NCBI GenBank assembly: GCA_035593725.1
Contig: DAOSZN010000001.1
Location: 137,749 to 201,748 of the forward strand
DNA length: 64,000 bases
Direction of reading: 5' to 3'
From: UBA4971 sp029551185
GTDB lineage: Bacteria; Bacillota; SHA-98; UBA4971
A program made the translations under genes and the position numbers. Positions within the stretch are counted from its first letter, which is position 1. Every line of letters starts with the position of its first letter. The notes under the pieces were generated by a model. It was not told where the DNA came from and made no database searches. It saw nothing but the letters and a program-made list of their open reading frames with translations. This document shows positions 34,252 through 43,194 of the stretch, piece by piece.

Positions 34252-35433
34252 GTGAGTGGTCGACGATCCCTTAGAGCCTATGAGTGGGTGACCGGTTTTT
34301 TGGGTCTGGCAATTGTCATTCAGGCGATAGTGGCCGAAGGATTGAGGGGCGACCGGCTCCTTATGGGATTCTGGGCTTTGTCTCATCTTTTTTTCTTGGA
34401 CAAGACCGTTTTTCTAGCCCCTGATGTAGCCTTTATGCCGGGTTTCCCCATTGTAATCGCGGCTCTTTGGACAACAGGCCCTCCGGGGACTGCATGGCTT
34501 ATCCTGACCTCACTGATATGGCAGGGCATACGAAACCGGGACCGAATCTCCAGGGTCGCATTTAACTCAGGGAGTATAGCTATATCGATAGCTGTCGCTG
34601 ACAGTGTAGCATCTGCAATTTTCCGGGGGATTACAAAGCCTCTGAATCCGCTGTCCATTGGCGGCCTTGTTTATGGACTTATCTTGATTCTTACGTATCA
34701 TTTAATTCTGACCGGCGCTTGTACCTTACTTTTATACATTGAAGATCCCAAGCTTCCGTTTATTTCAAGATTAATCCGCTCTTTTAAGAAGAGTCTCACA
34801 TGGATTATGCCAAGCTACTACTTTTTTTCCATGCTTTTGATCTACCTTGCCGAAACAGGCGGGATCATTGCCTCCGTATTTTTCTTTTCCGCTATTTATG
34901 CTCTATGGCGACAGTTCTACTTCTCGCAAGCATATAAGCAAGAATCAGTTCGAGCTGCCACTGATTCACTTACCGGTCTTGCCAACAGGGAGGGATTCAG
35001 GCGGTATCTCGATAGCACACTGAGTGAAGCCAAGCTTCCTGTAGCTGTCTTGTTTGTTGATATTGACGACTTTAAAAGCGTCAATGACGAGTTTGGTCAT
35101 GAATTCGGCGACAGTATTCTTTGCACTGTGGCTTCTCTCCTAAAAAAGCTTGTGCGCGAAGACGACCTTGTTGTCAGGTGGGGCGGTGAGGAATTCGTTG
35201 TGTTTTTGTGGAATACCTCTATTGAACAGGCTCTTGCCATTGCTGAGAGGATTTGCGGAGCAGCGCGGCATTGCGAGTTGCCTCTTGGGGCCCAAATTAC
35301 TGTCAGTATCGGATGTTCAGGAACTGACGACATTAACGAGGTGCCCGGGCTTGTCGCTGCAGCTGATAATGCCTTATATCATGCTAAACATCGAGGGAAA
35401 GACAGGGTGTACGTAGCAGCGACTTCCAAGTGA
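34252..35433 (+). CDS. membrane diguanylate cyclase (GGDEF)
   Basis: The enzyme condenses two GTP into cyclic di-GMP. The 393-residue protein has an N-terminal membrane region with about six or seven helices (to about residue 220), of the kind seen in many Firmicute GGDEF proteins, and a C-terminal GGDEF domain: DSLTGLANREGF, VLFVDIDDFKSVNDEFGH, and the active site RWGGEEFVVF. Start GTG 34252 has GGAGG eight bases upstream; an earlier TTG is in frame. No RxxD inhibitory site is obvious four residues before GGEEF. It is the first of two cyclases in this window. Confidence 0.92.
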   Translation: MSGRRSLRAYEWVTGFLGLAIVIQAIVAEGLRGDRLLMGFWALSHLFFLDKTVFLAPDVAFMPGFPIVIAALWTTGPPGTAWLILTSLIWQGIRNRDRISRVAFNSGSIAISIAVADSVASAIFRGITKPLNPLSIGGLVYGLILILTYHLILTGACTLLLYIEDPKLPFISRLIRSFKKSLTWIMPSYYFFSMLLIYLAETGGIIASVFFFSAIYALWRQFYFSQAYKQESVRAATDSLTGLANREGFRRYLDSTLSEAKLPVAVLFVDIDDFKSVNDEFGHEFGDSILCTVASLLKKLVREDDLVVRWGGEEFVVFLWNTSIEQALAIAERICGAARHCELPLGAQITVSIGCSGTDDINEVPGLVAAADNALYHAKHRGKDRVYVAATSK

Positions 35434-35479
35434 GAGTTTCATCCGATTGATGCCGGACGGGAGCGACACGTAACAAACA

Positions 35480-35508
35480 CGCGGCGGGGATCCGGCGTCC
35501 CCGCCGCG
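35480..35508. terminator. intrinsic terminator between diguanylate cyclase and glucan phosphorylase
   Basis: A perfect 11-bp GC-rich stem (CGCGGCGGGGA with TCCCCGCCGCG) and 7-base loop, followed on the plus strand by CTTTGCTTTCTT. It stops the cyclase transcript; on the other strand the T-run is weak. Confidence 0.85.
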
Positions 35509-35619
35509 CTTTGCTTTCTTAAAGCGCTAAGTCATCTTACATTGATTTCACTTTATGCAACCGGATGCAATCACACAGACTGCATAGAACCATATGGACC
35601 TGCTGAGAGATACCTTAAC

Positions 35620-37293
35620 TTACATAGGCCTGCCTTCCAAATTGTTGGTGATAACAGCTACCTGCTTAGAAGCTAAGGTAGGAATATACAACCTACTGTA
35701 GTAGTCCTCGACCATTCTGTCTGATGAGAACTCCTCCACTGTGCTGGATATGCTTTCTCTCATCATTTGGACCCATTTCGTCCTGTTGTCATAGTAAGTG
35801 GGCAACACCTCGGAAAACAGTGTCTGGTACAGGGCGTCAAGGTCATGAGAGTCTTGATTGGGTCCCTCATACCCGTTGCCGAATTGCCATCCGTTTACTC
35901 CGTGGTTGCACGCTTCAGGCCACCAGCCATCTAAAGTGCTTAGGTTCAGGACTCCGTTCATGGCAGCCTTCATGCCGGATGTTCCACTTGCTTCATTGGG
36001 ACGACGTGGGTTATTCAGCCATACATCACAACCACGGGTAAGGATACGGCCTACTTCCATATCGTAGTTAGGCACAAAGACTACGCTCTTTGGATACTGT
36101 CTCATCATCTCTACGAGGTTTGCTACAATATCCTTGCCGGCATCATCCAATGGATGAGCTTTCCCTGAGAAAACCAGTTGAATCTCTCCGGATCTGAGGT
36201 ATGGCTCAATAACATCCAAATTACGGAATATCAAGTCGCTGCGTTTATACGGTGCAGCTCTCCTTGCAAATCCTATGAGGATCTTGTTAGAATCCAAGGT
36301 TACGCCACATCTTGCATGGATTTCAGAGAGCAAGTGCGATTTTGCTTTCATATGAGCGTCCCAAAGATTCCCTGAACTCTCATAGGCTCGCCTGAGGGTC
36401 TGATCTCGCCATGTGCCGGGATGGACGCCATTTGTAATACTTATGATCGGCGCCTTGCCTGACACGTCCTGCCACATTTTGTTGGAAGTCGCTCCGTGAA
36501 GCTTCGCGACAGCACTGGCAATGCGAGATAGACGAAGTCCCGCTATTGTCATATTAAACGGTTCTCCGCCGATTTTCACCATTTGACCCCGGGAAAGGCT
36601 GTTGTATGCTCCCATATACTTCAAAATGTTATGGTTGTGAACCTCGTTGCCTTCTTTAACCGGTGTATGCGTAGTAAAGACCACTTCATGCCTGGTTAAG
36701 GCCATTGCTTCATCAAAGCTGAGTCCCATCCGGTCCATTTTTTCTCTAATCAGTTCGGTGCCTGCAAAAACGGCGTGACCTTCATTAAAGTGGTATACGT
36801 CCACATCTATGCCGAGGGCACGCAAAGCTCTGACTCCGCCTACTCCCAGCACAATTTCCTGTGCAATGCGATCTTCTCCGAATCCGCCGTACAACTGCCC
36901 TGTAATCCACTTGTCCTCATTTTCAGGAAGATTGGTGTCCAGAAGGTATAACGGCGCATTCTTATACTTGTCAACCATCCAGATCTTGCACTTGACGTTT
37001 CGCCCTCGTATCTTCACACTTACCGTCTTTTCAGTATCTTTGAGGAAGTCATAGGAATAACATGGATAGGCATCAAACGGTCTGCCGTCCGATCCTATCA
37101 TCTGTTGAGTGTACCCCTGTCGCCAGAGGATACCGATTCCGACTACAGGGAGTCCCAGATCACATGCGGATTTCAAATAGTCACCTGCAAGGATTCCGAG
37201 ACCGCCTGCATAGGTTTTCAACTCTTCATGCAGCCCATATTCCATACAGAAGTATGCCACTCTCGGTGGTTGCGTGGCACTCGTAGTGTACAT
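35620..37293 (-). CDS. glgP: alpha-glucan phosphorylase, short GT35 type
   Basis: The enzyme releases glucose 1-phosphate from glycogen or maltodextrin. The 557-residue protein is of the short bacterial/archaeal class rather than the ~800-residue class. Motifs: YFCMEYGLHEELKTYAGGLGILAGDYLK at the N-terminus, HFNEGHAVF, FTTHTPVKEGNEVH, ITNGVHPGTW, FARRAAPYKRSDLI and EASGTSGMKAAMNGVLNLSTLDGWW, which contains the PLP-binding lysine. ATG 37293 has GAGGAGGGG just upstream and is better than an in-frame GTG at 37308. With glgA and two starch-binding-like proteins nearby it indicates glycogen turnover. Confidence 0.93.
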   Translation of the reverse strand: MYTTSATQPPRVAYFCMEYGLHEELKTYAGGLGILAGDYLKSACDLGLPVVGIGILWRQGYTQQMIGSDGRPFDAYPCYSYDFLKDTEKTVSVKIRGRNVKCKIWMVDKYKNAPLYLLDTNLPENEDKWITGQLYGGFGEDRIAQEIVLGVGGVRALRALGIDVDVYHFNEGHAVFAGTELIREKMDRMGLSFDEAMALTRHEVVFTTHTPVKEGNEVHNHNILKYMGAYNSLSRGQMVKIGGEPFNMTIAGLRLSRIASAVAKLHGATSNKMWQDVSGKAPIISITNGVHPGTWRDQTLRRAYESSGNLWDAHMKAKSHLLSEIHARCGVTLDSNKILIGFARRAAPYKRSDLIFRNLDVIEPYLRSGEIQLVFSGKAHPLDDAGKDIVANLVEMMRQYPKSVVFVPNYDMEVGRILTRGCDVWLNNPRRPNEASGTSGMKAAMNGVLNLSTLDGWWPEACNHGVNGWQFGNGYEGPNQDSHDLDALYQTLFSEVLPTYYDNRTKWVQMMRESISSTVEEFSSDRMVEDYYSRLYIPTLASKQVAVITNNLEGRPM

Positions 37294-37339
37294 GGCTCCC
37301 CTCCTCACGCGGCAATTCTATAACGTTTTCACCTGCGCA

Positions 37340-37368
37340 ATTATATCGTAATCTGACAATTTGGGCAA
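37340..37368 (-). promoter_or_regulatory. sigma-A promoter for glucan phosphorylase
   Basis: On the minus strand TTGCCC (37368-37363), a 17-bp spacer and a perfect TATAAT (37345-37340), about 45 bp before the start. Confidence 0.65.
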
Positions 37369-37528
37369 GCGCCTGAATTTAACTTAGGCAAAGTTGGATT
37401 TACTGGATATTATTCGGCTGTGTTTTCCGCTGTGCAGGAATTTGCGATATCATGCTACAATTAATAATAAGAAGAAAAGTCATCCGAAATTCCGAATATC
37501 AATAACTCATATGAGGATGAGTGACTTT

Positions 37529-38506
37529 ATGCCTGCCAACCTCACACTGGAGTATCTTGAAGCTGAGGAAGTCTTTAGGAATGCAAAGACTGCCAACGAG
37601 AAAATCGCGGCGCTTGAGGATATGCTTGCCGCGATTCCGAAGCATAAAGGTACGGAGAAACTACAAGCTGACATAAAGCGCCGTCTGGCAAGACTGCGGG
37701 ATGAAAGCGAGAAAAGAACCAAAGCAGGTCGGCGAGATCCGTTTCTTGTGGAAAAACATGGCGCAGGTCAGGTGGCTCTTGTAGGCTTCCCTAATGTAGG
37801 GAAATCTGCTTTAGTTGACGTTTTCACCAGAGCAAAGGTTGAAGTAGCGCCATATCCGTTCGCTACTTCGCTTCCTGTGGCCGGTATGATGGAATATGAA
37901 GACATATTGATTCAGCTGGTAGATCTGCCACCTATTACCGAGGGAGAATTTGTGCCGGGACTTGCAGGCGCGATAAGAAATGCGGATGCCCTTCTAATCA
38001 CAATTGACGCATCAAGTGACGATTGTCTTGATCAACTGGACGGAACTTGCAGCCAACTGAGGGAGAAAAAGATTCTGAGGGACGACTCAATGGAAGGATT
38101 ACACCATCATACCCGGGACAGTTGTCTTATTGTCGCGACGAAAATGGACATTGAAGGCGCAAAGGATAACTTTGAGCTTATTACAGAATACGTTCCTTCC
38201 GGATTTCGCCTTGTCGGTGTGTCAGTTACAATGGGAGAGACCCTTGAGCATTTGAGGCGGTCGATTTTTGATCTTCTGGGTGTTATGCGGATTTACAGTA
38301 AAAAACCAGGACACGATCCCGACATGAGCCAACCGTTTGTGCTCAAGATGGGAAGCGCAGTCATTGATATGGCAGAAGCTGTCCACCGTGACTTCCCGTC
38401 CAGGCTGAAAAGTGCTCGTGTGTGGGGATCTGCGAGATTTCCCGGTCAGGCTGTGCCCAGGGATTACGTTTTGGAAGATAAGGATATTGTGGAGCTCCGT
38501 GTATAA
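37529..38506 (+). CDS. DRG-like GTPase with TGS domain
   Basis: The 325-residue protein belongs to the OBG/DRG GTPase group and looks closest to the archaeal and eukaryotic DRG branch. Seen in order: PANLTLEYLEAEEVF and a helical segment with PKHKGTEKLQADIKRRLARL, G1 GFPNVGKSAL, switch and G3 VDLPPI, G4-like ATKMD, G5-like VGVSVTMGET, and a C-terminal TGS domain (GSAVIDMAEAVHRDF, DYVLEDKDIVEL). The G4 motif has ATKMD instead of NKxD, as some DRG relatives do. DRGs bind ribosomes or tRNA-related partners. ATG 37529 with GAGG upstream is preferred. The next gene starts 20 bp after its stop. Confidence 0.85.
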   Translation: MPANLTLEYLEAEEVFRNAKTANEKIAALEDMLAAIPKHKGTEKLQADIKRRLARLRDESEKRTKAGRRDPFLVEKHGAGQVALVGFPNVGKSALVDVFTRAKVEVAPYPFATSLPVAGMMEYEDILIQLVDLPPITEGEFVPGLAGAIRNADALLITIDASSDDCLDQLDGTCSQLREKKILRDDSMEGLHHHTRDSCLIVATKMDIEGAKDNFELITEYVPSGFRLVGVSVTMGETLEHLRRSIFDLLGVMRIYSKKPGHDPDMSQPFVLKMGSAVIDMAEAVHRDFPSRLKSARVWGSARFPGQAVPRDYVLEDKDIVELRV

Positions 38507-38525
38507 GGAAGGGGTGACCCTGTCC

Positions 38526-39341
38526 ATGAGTATTCATGACGCAATCCTTGAGCTTGCATCATCTGCAGGAGGGGTATTTGGTATTGCAGCAAAAAACCTC
38601 TCAACAGGCAGAAAAATTCTCTTAAATGCGGATCATGAATTTCAGGCTGCCAGCATTATCAAAATTCCGATAATGGTGGAAGGGTTCAAACAAGCGGAAG
38701 AAGGCCGGATTCGCCTTCAGGCTAAGGTGAAGTTAGCGGATACGGATAAAGTGGATGGCGCAGGCATTCTTAAGGTGATGTCTCAGGGGATCAAGATACC
38801 GATCATTGACCTAATCCGTCTTATGATAGTGATAAGTGACAATACAGCGTCAAACCTCCTCATTGATCTTTTGGGAATGGAGCAAGTAAACCGCACTATG
38901 CATGAACTTGGATTCAACGGGATTATACTTCGGCGCAAGTTCATGACCTTGCCTCAGAAAGCTAAGGCTGCTAATTCCGTGACCCCACAGGATATTACCG
39001 GTCTCCTTGAGAAAATCGCCAAGGGGGAGGTGGTCTCACGCCGGGCGTGTGAAGAGATGGTCAAAATCATGAAGGAGCAGCAATATAATGACCTTATTCC
39101 AGCCCTTATCCGGGAGTCGGACGACAAGGAAGAGAGCCTGGTAGGCCAGATGCAAAAGGTTGAAATCGCCCACAAAACAGGCTCTGTATCAGGAGTACGG
39201 CATGACGCCGCTATTGTCTATACTTGGTCGACAAATTATGTTGTCACGATTCTTACGTCAGATCTCCCTTTTATTCACCGCGGGGAAGATGTCATCCGCA
39301 AGATTTCTCTGGAGATTCACCGGTATTTTACAGAGAATTGA
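38526..39341 (+). CDS. class A beta-lactamase-fold serine hydrolase, no signal peptide
   Basis: The 271-residue protein has the three active-site elements of the serine beta-lactamase/penicillin-binding fold: SIIK (S43, K46), SDN (104-106) and KTG (217-219), with spacing like class A enzymes. No Glu166-type omega-loop motif (ExxLN) is obvious, so strong beta-lactam hydrolysis is doubtful. There is no signal peptide from ATG 38526, and in-frame upstream sequence is inside the GTPase gene, so it may act in the cytosol. It is 20 bp after the DRG-like gene and probably co-transcribed. Confidence 0.82.
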   Translation: MSIHDAILELASSAGGVFGIAAKNLSTGRKILLNADHEFQAASIIKIPIMVEGFKQAEEGRIRLQAKVKLADTDKVDGAGILKVMSQGIKIPIIDLIRLMIVISDNTASNLLIDLLGMEQVNRTMHELGFNGIILRRKFMTLPQKAKAANSVTPQDITGLLEKIAKGEVVSRRACEEMVKIMKEQQYNDLIPALIRESDDKEESLVGQMQKVEIAHKTGSVSGVRHDAAIVYTWSTNYVVTILTSDLPFIHRGEDVIRKISLEIHRYFTEN

Positions 39342-39391
39342 GGCTTATGCCGGGCCGGTTTCCGGCTGCTTCGTGACAAACAGACGATTCA

Positions 39392-39661
39392 TTACCGGTC
39401 ATACTGCTCAGGCTGGTGCGGCTGAGGCATTTCTCCTTGCTGCATAGCCTGCTGGTATACTTTGTACTGTGGTTCTTCCGATTCTACATAATTAACCCGC
39501 GATTTCAGCGGGTTTATTATTTGATTCTGTAATGTTTCCGAAAGCTGCGCATATAGTTTCTGAGCGGTCTGGTCCTGGGTATCCAGGCAGAAAGTCTTAA
39601 GATCCGCTGCTGCACCTTCAAGTTGTGCCAGACATTGGTGCAGTTTTTGGCCTACTGTCAT
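39392..39661 (-). CDS. DUF1657 family small protein
   Basis: An 89-residue protein of a family common in spore formers, with no proven function. It begins MTVGQKLHQCLAQLEGAAADL, then FCLDTQDQTAQKLYAQLSETLQ, the helical DUF1657 pattern, and ends in a Gln/Pro-rich tail (QQAMQQGEMPQPHQPEQ). In other spore formers such genes often lie beside spoVA-type genes; none is near here. ATG 39661 has GGGGTGAG four bases upstream; an earlier in-frame ATG at 39682 is less likely. Confidence 0.8.
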   Translation of the reverse strand: MTVGQKLHQCLAQLEGAAADLKTFCLDTQDQTAQKLYAQLSETLQNQIINPLKSRVNYVESEEPQYKVYQQAMQQGEMPQPHQPEQYDR

Positions 39662-39763
39662 TGCTTGCTCACCCCATATCATCTGTTATCCGTCATCTGT
39701 TGATGTCCATTTGCAGGCTGTAACAACGCGTGTTGTTGCAGAAAGATGACGCCTGCTTCAGCC

Positions 39764-39790
39764 TGCCTGTGTTATAGGATGACACAGGCA
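39764..39790 (+). terminator. hairpin with short T-run upstream of DUF2148 gene
   Basis: TGCCTGTGT (39764-39772) pairs perfectly with ACACAGGCA (39782-39790), 9-base loop, followed by AATAGTTTTC. It may be a terminator or attenuator about 95 bp before the next gene. Directly before it lies a smaller AACAAC-GCGT-GTTGTT hairpin. Confidence 0.45.
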
Positions 39791-39885
39791 AATAGTTTTC
39801 ATTCGGATGTTTCCCAAGAGATCGATAAGCAAGGCAAGGAATTCATAGCTTCACGTGGAATATTCTTGCTGTGAGGTGGTTTTTT

Positions 39886-40407
39886 ATGAAAGATGCAATA
39901 AGACTGGTTGCGGATCTTATGTGTGTCGCTGCCAGGACTGCTCCTAAAGCCGTTGGGAAGGACTTTATAGTGACCGGTGTCGTTGAAGGCGATGACCTGC
40001 TTGAGCTTGCCAATGGTATGGTTGAATATGGAAAGGCTTCCGGCAAGATAAACTATGATCGTGATGGCCGAAATGTCGCTGCAAGTTCCGCTTGCGTGCT
40101 TATCGGCCTGAAGGATGCTGAGGTTTGTGGGCTTAACTGTGGCGCATGCGGGCATGATAAGTGTGTGGACTTGCCGAAATTGCAGGAAGGTCCCGAGGCC
40201 GAAGGCCCTGTGTGTGCTTGGAGAATAATTGATATGGGTATTGCTGTGGGCTCTGCAGTGAAGGTCGCGTCTATTCATAACATCGACAACAGGATTATGT
40301 ATCGCGTAGGTGCAGTGGCCAAGAAGATGGGTCTTATTGACGCTGATGTCTTAATTGGTATTCCTTTGTCAGTCAGTGGAAAAAATGTCTATTTTGACAG
40401 GGGATAA
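39886..40407 (+). CDS. DUF2148 ferredoxin-like domain protein
   Basis: A 173-residue protein of an anaerobe-associated family without a firm function. The cysteine group C81, C85, C88, C93 (CGLNCGACGHDKC) can bind an iron-sulfur cluster. The C-terminal part (WRIIDMGIAVGSAVKVASIHNIDNRIMYRVG) is highly conserved in DUF2148 proteins. ATG 39886 has GAGGTGG six bases upstream. It precedes the galT-like gene by 32 bp, but a shared task is not evident. Confidence 0.85.
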   Translation: MKDAIRLVADLMCVAARTAPKAVGKDFIVTGVVEGDDLLELANGMVEYGKASGKINYDRDGRNVAASSACVLIGLKDAEVCGLNCGACGHDKCVDLPKLQEGPEAEGPVCAWRIIDMGIAVGSAVKVASIHNIDNRIMYRVGAVAKKMGLIDADVLIGIPLSVSGKNVYFDRG

Positions 40408-40439
40408 ACCCGAAAGAACAAACTGAAAAGAGGGGTTTC

Positions 40440-41468
40440 ATGATATCTGAGTTAAGAAGAGATCCTACATCGGGATCATGGGTGGCAATTGCGTCTGCCA
40501 GAAGCAGGCGCCCTTCTGACTTCAGAATCATTCATGGTGAGCAAAAGAAGGGCACGTGTCCATTTTGCTATGGCAACGAACATATGACTCCTCCCGAGAT
40601 CCTTGCTATAGGCCGGGAAACTGACGCGCCAAACGCAGAAGGCTGGCAGGTAAGGATCGTGCCTAACAAGTTTCCTGCTTTTTCCTTAGATTATGGGGAT
40701 TCCGTAGACGTAGATCGCGATATTGAAGGACAAGACGGTCTGTATGTCAGTATCCCTGCTGTTGGCATCCATGAGGTTCTTGTGGAGACTCCGGAACATG
40801 ATTCAACCTTCGGTGAGCACTCAGAGCGCAGAATTGAGGACATACTCACTGCTATGATCATTCGTTTCCGTGCCCTCAAGCAGGATAAGAGGATCAAGTA
40901 TTTGCAGGCTTTCAAAAACTGGGGGCATGCAGGGGGAGCCTCTCTTTCACATACACATTGTCAACTGATTGCTGTGCCGATAGTGCCCAAGATTATCCAA
41001 ACAGAATTAGATTATGCAAGGCAGCACACGGACAGGACCGGTAGATGCCTGTATTGTGGGATCGTCGAAAGCGAGATAGAGAAAGGGGAACGGGTCCTCA
41101 ACGAATCCCAACACTTTTTAGCCTTTTGCCCGTACGCGTCCAAATTCCCCTATGAAACCTGGATTGTTCCAAAAAGACATAACTCAGCTTTTGAGGATAT
41201 ATCCAAGGATGAGACAGCTGATCTCGCAAGAATGCTACGTCTTGTGGTTCGCACGTTTGAACTGGCATTTGATGATGTGCCGTACAATATTGTGTGGCAC
41301 ACATGCCCATGGAACGGAGATTTTAGCACATACTATCATTGGCATCTCGAGCTGCTTCCGCGCCTTGCGACTATTGCAGGGTTTGAACTCGGCACGGGGT
41401 ACTACATAAATCCGACAGCCCCGGAGGTAGCTGCAGCTGCCTTGCGTGAAAGTATGCCAAAAGATTAA
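40440..41468 (+). CDS. galT: galactose-1-phosphate uridylyltransferase-like enzyme
   Basis: A HIT-superfamily nucleotidyltransferase of 342 residues. Seen: N-terminal SELRRDPTSGSWVAIASARSRRP, CPFCYGNE (zinc-type cysteines), IVPNKFPAF, the GASLSHTHCQLIA stretch, a second CLYC pair, and the late active-site HWHLELLPR with the nucleotidylated histidine. GalT swaps UDP between glucose and galactose 1-phosphate; in lineages without a Leloir pathway such proteins can use other sugar or ADP donors. It is followed by glgA, with which it is often paired in clostridia. Confidence 0.9.
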   Translation: MISELRRDPTSGSWVAIASARSRRPSDFRIIHGEQKKGTCPFCYGNEHMTPPEILAIGRETDAPNAEGWQVRIVPNKFPAFSLDYGDSVDVDRDIEGQDGLYVSIPAVGIHEVLVETPEHDSTFGEHSERRIEDILTAMIIRFRALKQDKRIKYLQAFKNWGHAGGASLSHTHCQLIAVPIVPKIIQTELDYARQHTDRTGRCLYCGIVESEIEKGERVLNESQHFLAFCPYASKFPYETWIVPKRHNSAFEDISKDETADLARMLRLVVRTFELAFDDVPYNIVWHTCPWNGDFSTYYHWHLELLPRLATIAGFELGTGYYINPTAPEVAAAALRESMPKD

Positions 41469-41534
41469 AAGGACTAAGCAATGCCGGTGCAGTTGCACTT
41501 TGGGCCTGGGGAAACAAAAAGGGGTATATGAACA

Positions 41535-43022
41535 ATGAACGTCCAGCAACTCGATGAAACCTACAGAATATTGATTGCTTCTCCCGAAGTTGCGCCATTT
41601 GCAAAGACAGGGGGGCTTGCGGATGTAGCAGGCTCACTTCCGAAAGCCCTTGCGACAATGGGGAATGATGTACGGGTTGTCATGCCTAAATACAGGGGGA
41701 TCACAGACTATAAGACATTAGGCGATTTCCCGGTGCAAGTAGGCCGGAGAAAAGAGACGGCGATTCTGCGCGAAGGTGTGATAAGAGCAAGACTGGATGG
41801 GGCAGAGAGGCTTGTGCCTGTCTATTTCATTGATAACTACCATTACTTCGACAGGGATAACATGTACATGTATTTTGATGAGGCGGAAAGGTTTACGTTT
41901 TTTTCCAAAGCCATCCTGGAGATGCTCAAGCACTTAGCATGGGCGCCTCATGTGATACATTGCAATGACTGGCAGACAGGCCTTGTGCCTCTCCTTCTCC
42001 GTGAGAAATACTCTCACGATACATTTTACCAAGACATTGCCAGCTTGTTCACTATCCATAACCTGAAATACCAAGGGAACTACCCTCAAGAAGTGCTTCA
42101 CCTAATCGGTTTAGGGGATGAGTATTTTACGCCTGAGCGTATTGAGTTTTACGGGAATGTGAGTTTTATGAAAGCAGGCATTCTGTATGCCGATGTCATA
42201 AACACTGTTAGCAAGACTTATGCCAAAGAAATTCAAACTCCTGTTTATGGCCAACTTATGGACGGAGTCTTAAGAGCTAGGGCACAGGATTTATATGGAA
42301 TTCTAAATGGCATAAATTATCACGAATTTAACCCTGAAACTGATGCGCGCATTTATCGTAACTACGGCTTGGGCAATATTGAGTACAAAAAGGAGAACAA
42401 GTACGCTCTTTTGCGAGAAATGGATCTGCCTACAGGAGACATGCCTCTTGTCGGAGTAGTGTCCCGGCTTGTAGACCAGAAAGGCTTGGACCTGATTGCA
42501 GAGATCATTCCTGATATTATTGGGCAAGACATCCAATTTGTGTTACTAGGAACAGGGGACCCGTATTATGAAGAGCTGTTCCGTTCCTTTCACAAGGATT
42601 ACCCAAACAAGATATCAGTTGAAATAGGCTTCAATGTTGCCTTGGCTCAACGTATTTATGCAGGGTGTGACATGTTTCTCATGCCAAGCCGCTTTGAACC
42701 CTGTGGATTAGGGCAGCTCATCAGTATGCGCTATGGTACAGTTCCCATTGTAAGGAGTACAGGCGGGCTTGCTGATACTGTAACCGACTATGAACCTGAA
42801 AGACAGACAGGAAACGGATTTACGTTCGCAGAGTATTCAGCTGATGCACTTTTCCATGCAGTGACACGCGCAATCAGCGTTTACCGAGACAGAACGAAAT
42901 GGATGTCTTTGGTGGAAAACACTATGCGCCATGATTTCTCATGGAACCGTTCAGCAGCTGAGTACATGAGTGTTTATGGTGTGGCCAGAAACAAGCTGGA
43001 ATCCTTGCCGTATCCGGCATAA
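41535..43022 (+). CDS. glgA: glycogen synthase (GT5)
   Basis: The enzyme elongates alpha-1,4-glucan from ADP-glucose. The 495-residue protein has the N-terminal donor-site SPEVAPFAKTGGLADVAGSLPKAL, HCNDWQTGLVPLLL, TIHNLKYQG, GILNGINYHEFNP, the GVVSRLVDQKGLDL domain boundary and the C-terminal PSRFEPCGLGQLISMRYGTVPIVRSTGGL. Neither glgC nor glgB is in this window. ATG 41535 lies 66 bp after the galT-like stop, so the two may be one operon. Confidence 0.96.
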   Translation: MNVQQLDETYRILIASPEVAPFAKTGGLADVAGSLPKALATMGNDVRVVMPKYRGITDYKTLGDFPVQVGRRKETAILREGVIRARLDGAERLVPVYFIDNYHYFDRDNMYMYFDEAERFTFFSKAILEMLKHLAWAPHVIHCNDWQTGLVPLLLREKYSHDTFYQDIASLFTIHNLKYQGNYPQEVLHLIGLGDEYFTPERIEFYGNVSFMKAGILYADVINTVSKTYAKEIQTPVYGQLMDGVLRARAQDLYGILNGINYHEFNPETDARIYRNYGLGNIEYKKENKYALLREMDLPTGDMPLVGVVSRLVDQKGLDLIAEIIPDIIGQDIQFVLLGTGDPYYEELFRSFHKDYPNKISVEIGFNVALAQRIYAGCDMFLMPSRFEPCGLGQLISMRYGTVPIVRSTGGLADTVTDYEPERQTGNGFTFAEYSADALFHAVTRAISVYRDRTKWMSLVENTMRHDFSWNRSAAEYMSVYGVARNKLESLPYPA

Positions 43023-43194
43023 TTCAACTGCAATTTCTCAGACTTTGGGGCTTGCTTAAACATGGCCTGGTTGAGTAGTATAGGTATGTTATGATAAATG
43101 TAGGCATTGATAAGCAAGCCTTCCGAAACCCCGTGTAGAGAAATAATTGTCCCGGGAAAGCATATGAAGGCGATGTTTGACAAGGAGTGGCAAT

